Below the pieces are notes generated by a model, which did not search any database, had not been told where the DNA came from, and saw nothing but the letters and a program-made list of their open reading frames with translations. A DNA stretch of 32,555 bases from Sporisorium sorghi (lineage: Eukaryota > Basidiomycota > Ustilaginomycetes > Ustilaginales > Ustilaginaceae): NCBI GenBank assembly GCA_023212695.1, contig JALCCG010000206.1, positions 5,490-38,044 on the forward strand, read 5' to 3'. The position numbers were made by a program, and so were the translations under genes. The number at the start of each line of letters is the position of its first letter. Position 1 is the stretch's first letter. Positions 27,932 through 32,555 of the stretch are shown here, piece after piece.

Positions 27932-29717
27932 GCGGCCGGCCAAGTGCACTCGGTCGTGCAGGAGAGTCAGATGGCTTGGAGCTTGCCACCATGTGTCTTG
28001 TAGCTTACTGGCGGAACACAAACCGATAAGAACATGCTGCAGGACTGGCACTTGCGCATCTTCCATTGATGCAATGCACTGTGCCCGATGTACGCTTCGA
28101 TGCATCGATCAATCGGTTTCTTGCTTCCATCGAACTTGCAAAGACCGTGATACCCGCGCAGCGAGGTGATTCTCACGCCATCGCCTGTGACACACGCAAG
28201 CCAGAGCCGCGCTATCGAACTCTTGTTTTCCCCACGTTCACTGTGCTTGCCCGTCTCGACGTCAGGACATGTCAGGCTGTGGCAACGTTGCAGAATGGCG
28301 GCTGGAGACGTAGCGGCGGTGGCTCTAGCCGAAACACAACTGTACCGCAAGCCAGAGCGTCGAGCGGGGCGTGCCTGAAACTGTTGCTGCGACATTAGGC
28401 TAAGCTGAGCGAGGCTGGGGACGCAACGTGGCATAACGCTGTTCGTTCTGTGCAGACTGTGACGGTAGGAGGAGGAGCGGCGATGTCGGGCTCGGCGAAG
28501 TCGCGGGACTAGGGTCCCATTCGCAATGCAAGCTACTGCAGTCTCGGTCGCTTGCAGCTGGTGTGAGAATCTTTCGCGTCTTGCCATTGTCCAAGGGCTA
28601 GCCGGGAGACCTCACCGGTGCCATGCTTGAGAGGTCCAGCTGTCACGTACAATGAATCCACCTCGCAACAACAAACCTGTAACAGCGATCTATTGTTGTT
28701 GTATCGGTACCGATGCAGCGAGCTTCCCGTCATGCAGGTGCATTCGAGCGTGATGCTAGGCAGCAGCATTGACGTGAATTGTGTGTGCATTGCATTGTCG
28801 ATGTCGGTCTCAGAGCTGCCGAGACCGATGTGCTTTTTGTTCTGGCTCGCTCGAGAGATCAAATTGTGATTGTGCCTGGTTCCCATCGAAGGTGCGAAAG
28901 AAAAGAAAAGACGAATCCCTTGACTCATCAGTAGCTGCTTTGAACGCCCCGCCAGGATCGAATCGAATTCGGTACGAGAGATTGCCCCGCAGAGACAGGC
29001 GGGTCAAATCTTGCCCTGCCTCGTGCTTGTTCCTGTTGCAATGGCGGTTCCTGTCGACTGAGGTTCGGTTCAGTGGTAGCCCTCTAGCTCCGTCCTCAAT
29101 TGGTTGCATCGGCAGCGTCTGCAGCTCTAATTCGAGAAGGTGAGATCGGAGTCGTAATGCAGGGCCCGGCACGCTAACCAAGGCGTCGAACGATCCGGTT
29201 TCATCGTGGTCGGGGTGGGCAGGTGCACCATTTCGCACCAGAGTGACATGCCAGACTGCATATGAGCGCAGCGTTGTCTGCCCGTCTCTCTGGCGGATTG
29301 TTGGCGTGGTGCACGACAAGGTCGGACATTAGCAAAGTCGGCATCCACCTTCTCGATCTGTTCAGCAACCCATCCTGATAGAGACGAGACCCAAAAGCAA
29401 TACCATGTTCGGATCGAGGCCAGCCGATCCGATCAGCCGTCGGGGTCATGCTCTCCAGATAAGCTCGTCAGCGTTGCCTTGATTGTGTGTCCCATTTCCG
29501 ACAGGATCATCTGCCAGCGAGATTCACATGGTATCCGAACCGAACCAACGATGGCACAATGGCGAAGAACAATCGAGGCAGTGCTCTAAATGAATGTCTC
29601 GCGGTTTGGGATCGAGTTGACTGTAGCCAGCTGGGAGCGGAGCTGGGTGAGGGTGTCGGCCTCTGCGATCCCTATGAACTGCGCCGCGGCTATCTCGCTT
29701 CTGTAGACGGGCAGGGT

Positions 29718-29729
29718 GGGGGGGGGGGG
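29718..29729. repeat. Poly(G) tract, 12 bases
   Basis: Uninterrupted G run in the gene-poor right end. With the C12 run at 26517-26528 it is one of two internal G/C homopolymers of this length. Confidence 0.9.
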
Positions 29730-31324
29730 TCAAGAAGGATTAGCATGCGCGCGCGAAAGACGTCGCTGGCGTGGCGTAGGAACAAGGGGCGCGCTGGTGG
29801 TGTGTCCCGTGGTACACGCGCAAATCCTGGTCGCTCGCTCGTGTGGCATTCGCGCGACCGGAACGCTTCCTTTGCCTCTTTCTCGAACCCCAATGCCATT
29901 GTTTCGCCTTACCTTTCCATCTTTGTCCGTCTCGCTCGACCTTTGGAAGCAACGGCATCTGCAGGCCGACCGGTGCAGGCAACTTGACTGCTGGAATGAG
30001 AATACGACTCGTACCGGACCCGATCTGCGCCGTCATCGTGGAAAAGGCGGCGCTTGATATTCTGCAGAGGTCCGCTCGGACACGAATCGCCTTACCCACC
30101 CTGTCGTATCCGCTTTCCCCTTGGCTGAATAGTCAGTTGGAGCGACATTGTGGCAAGGGAGCTGCTTCCGAGGGCCAGTCGTTGCGCTTCGTGCGAAAGC
30201 GGAATGTACGAGGAGCACAAGAGCCGAAACATTTAGATCGCCGCCCGATATGGTCCTTTGGGCGGATCTTGCCCATGACAAAGTCCGCGACACTCGCTGC
30301 CACGTGGAGGCATCCTTTGCACCCCCTGTTTGCCACCCTGGAAGATGACAGCGACTTTGCTCGAGACGTTAGTGCTGCTCTAGTTAGTGCACAGCGGGAT
30401 GGATAGCCGTCCGTGATTCCCACGGTCCACTCATGCATCGGCAATGGGTCTGCTCGATCGCCTTCCATCGACTTGGTGCTGCACGAGCAGGAACGCGGTG
30501 CTAAATATGCGCTAGCACGCGCTCACCGAGGCACCATTCATCTCGCTTCGCTCTGTCTGCATGCATAAACCGTACCCACGACCGAGCAACTTGACAACGG
30601 CTTGGCTCAACTTGGCCGTTGCCAAGACCGGATACCATTGTCTGACGCTTTTACGAGGCAGTCTCGACTTGGACCCGTGCTCGGCTAGGGTGTGCCGAGG
30701 GTGGATCGGCGGAAGGCAGGGTGCTGGCCTAGCCCCTCCGACGGATGAAACGGCCCCGAAGTATATGGTGCCTGTGTCGCTTACTGTCCAGAGTGCATGG
30801 CGAGTTCGCCTACTGCACAGCGTCGACTCAGGCACGCAGTGCGGTATCGAAGCAGCTCGCACTCGGTGAAAGAGGATGGTCACAGCATGCGCGTTAGGCT
30901 CGGCAAGGTGACGGTCGATCGCTCGCTTGTGCAGGCTTCTAGCTCGCAGAAAGGCATTTCAAGGGTTGCCAACTGCTCGCAAACATTCCCGTGCGAGGGT
31001 GGTTCGTGGCCTCTGAAGCAGGGCGACATGTCACGCTCGCTCTTTTGGATGGTACGGTTGCGCTTGACCTTCCCCGCTCGACGCAAGGATGGAGCGGCTC
31101 GCCTCAGCACAACGAGCGGCAAGGCGGCACCAAAGGTGGCCAATCATTGGCGAGATGGTCTGGTTTGCCGCCACAGTGGCGGCTGCTGTTGCTGAAAGAA
31201 TTATCGAAGGCGGACGCCAGGTCGGTGGATTGACCGGCCAAGTTGACAGTGACAAGTAAGACTGAGGCTAAGAAATGCAGTGACAGTGACAGTCACAGCC
31301 AGAGCGGCTGCAGAGCCATTTGTG

Positions 31325-31346
31325 CAGCAGCAGCAGCAGCAGCAGC
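31325..31346. repeat. (CAG)n microsatellite
   Basis: Seven CAG units in a region without a supported gene. An open frame would read them as polyglutamine, but nothing around it looks coding. Confidence 0.9.
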
Positions 31347-32419
31347 ATGTGACTGAAGAGAGGCAAAGAGGGCCAATCCGAGAAGGGCCGAGAGCCGTGC
31401 ACCTTTGTCCTCCTATTCATGCACGCTCAGAAGGCAGGAAAAGTGTGCAGCAGCAGATCGACTCTTCACAACCAAATGGAAGCACCAAAAAAAAGGGGCA
31501 GAGACTGGTGTGAAGCTGTGCTCCCGCTGCACTGTTTTCCCAAGCGAAGGTTTGTTGTAACTTTAGCTCAAAGAAAAACGCCACCAGGGCCTCGAAAACG
31601 GCCATCCAAAAAATTCACCTTTTTCTTGTGCTGGCCCAGAAAATGCAGGCAATTCTGGATTCCTTTGAAATTTTGTCTGTGCAGCCACGCGCTCGACTTC
31701 TGGGACTCTGCTGACACGCTAAAATAAAATGAAATCCGGTTCCTGAAACCAACACTTTTTTTTTCTTTTCTTTTTTTGGTTCCTTTTCGACGCGTTTCAA
31801 CGCGTCCGAGGTACGAATTCGCCCTCTTTTTCTGCAACGTCTGCACAGAATCGTCGATGCGATGCGTCGCTAAATTTCGGTGCAAGCTGATCGCTGCTAG
31901 CTCTACCGGCGTTCACTTTGCGATCAAGCAAGCTCGTGTCGAGACGCTGCAAGCGTTCCGCCACCGAAATGGCACCGAGCGACCGACCTACCAATAACGC
32001 TTCGACAATCGCAAGAGTTTCTCGCAAAGGACCCGCCTTGGTCGCTTTTCACCGCCGACGCTGGTCTTCGAAAAATTGGGGACACTTTTGGTGATGACCA
32101 AACGAATTCAAATCGCCTTCGAGATGCTAGTGCTTGGCAAGCTTGCCTTTACGGAGACCCTGCCAGTGTCGGGCTTGGCTATTTCTAGCGACGGCTGAGG
32201 AGCCGCCAGGCGCTGCAAGAGGGCCACGGGTCAATGCGGAGTCGTGACGGAGTGGCTTCTTCGTTGCCTCTGAGCAATGGCGTTGTCAGGCGTGGGAGCA
32301 CGCCAAAGGCGACCCCCAGCTTCGACGGATCTCGCGACAACTGCTCAAGGCGATCTTACGTACGTCCGCCTCTGAGATGAAAAAGTGGTCGGCAGTGCGG
32401 TTCCTGTCTCCAACCAGCG

Positions 32420-32447
32420 CAAAAAAAGAAAAAAAGAAAAAAAAAAG

Positions 32448-32485
<38 letters not shown>

Positions 32486-32555
32486 TTGCTAAAAAATTAA
32501 AAAAGAGAATGGTTTTTTTTGAACCACGGCCCCCGCAACCCCCCCCCCCCCAGCG
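32420..32555. repeat. A-rich low-complexity right end
   Basis: A stretch of A with scattered G (about 32420-32483, with a final run of over 30 A) is followed by mixed sequence, eight T and a run of 13 C at 32539-32551. It mirrors the homopolymer-rich left end and probably marks where the assembly stopped. Confidence 0.8.

Larger units (their letters stand above)
27932..32555. other. 4.6-kb gene-poor right end of the window
   Basis: I find no supportable gene on either strand. The longest frames with real start codons, such as the one on the minus strand ending near 27967 (about 206 codons), are rich in Arg, Ser, Cys and His, lack domains, and show none of the order seen in the genes to the left. 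No rRNA or convincing tRNA is visible. The region contains a 12-base G run (29718-29729), a CAG run (31325-31346) and T- and A-rich tracts from about 31750 on. It closes with a long A-rich stretch (about 32420-32483) and 13 C at 32539-32551. Possible contents are long promoter sequence for a gene beyond the window, a non-coding RNA, or decayed sequence. Confidence 0.5.

Noticed and set aside
27967..28587. A 206-codon minus-strand frame starting with ATG downstream of the hydratase
   Set aside because: Composition (Arg, Ser, Cys, His) is that of random GC-rich sequence, no domain or membrane segment is visible, and it overlaps only non-coding sequence.
29060..29130. A tRNA-Gly-like A box (ggttcagtggtag)
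   Set aside because: No anticodon stem, B box or acceptor pairing follows at the right distance, so it is a chance match.
29843..30406. A 187-codon plus-strand frame in the gene-poor right end
   Set aside because: It starts at GTG, not ATG, and shows no domain, signal or repeat; similar frames occur on both strands here.

Overview
The window is nuclear DNA from a basidiomycete fungus, most likely a smut of the Ustilaginaceae (Ustilago, Sporisorium, Pseudozyma and relatives). Reasons: GC-rich compact genes; short introns of about 70-120 bases with CTNAC-type branch sites and GTRNGT donors; and, decisively, an ankyrin/FYVE/RING protein with one PAM2 and two acidic PAM2-like motifs. That is the architecture described for Upa1 of Ustilago maydis. 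Both ends of the window run into homopolymers, so it looks like a complete contig broken at low-complexity sequence.

Layout, left to right: an ARFRP1/Arl3-type small GTPase (+, six exons); a 3-hydroxyacyl-CoA dehydrogenase (-, three exons); a DEP/RGS regulator of G-protein signalling of the Sst2/FlbA type (-, one exon); a PP2A activator of the PTPA/Rrd family (+, two exons); a class II histone deacetylase with an Arb2 domain, Clr3/Hda1 type (+, three exons); a proline/glycine-rich single-pass membrane protein with a repeated RQS-FRRSMAM motif (-, one exon); upa1 (+, one exon); an Nnf1-like MIND kinetochore subunit (+, two exons); mitochondrial phosphatidylserine decarboxylase (-, one exon); a Pmp3 proteolipid assembled from five tiny exons with a GC-AG intron (-); and an enoyl-CoA hydratase ending in the peroxisomal signal SKL (+, three exons). 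The last 4.6 kb holds no gene that I can support.

The genes form no operon-like or biosynthetic cluster. Two (dehydrogenase and hydratase) catalyse consecutive types of beta-oxidation step, but only the hydratase carries a visible peroxisomal signal. The others cover Golgi traffic, G-protein signalling, PP2A assembly, chromatin, endosomal mRNA transport, chromosome segregation and phospholipid synthesis. The points most worth a second look are the GTPase lacking its catalytic glutamine, the ZNRF-like C-terminus of Upa1, the repeated motif of the membrane protein, the GC-AG intron of PMP3, and the splicing-dependent peroxisomal signal of the hydratase. All exon boundaries were worked out by eye from splice signals, reading frame and family alignment from memory; no search was run.
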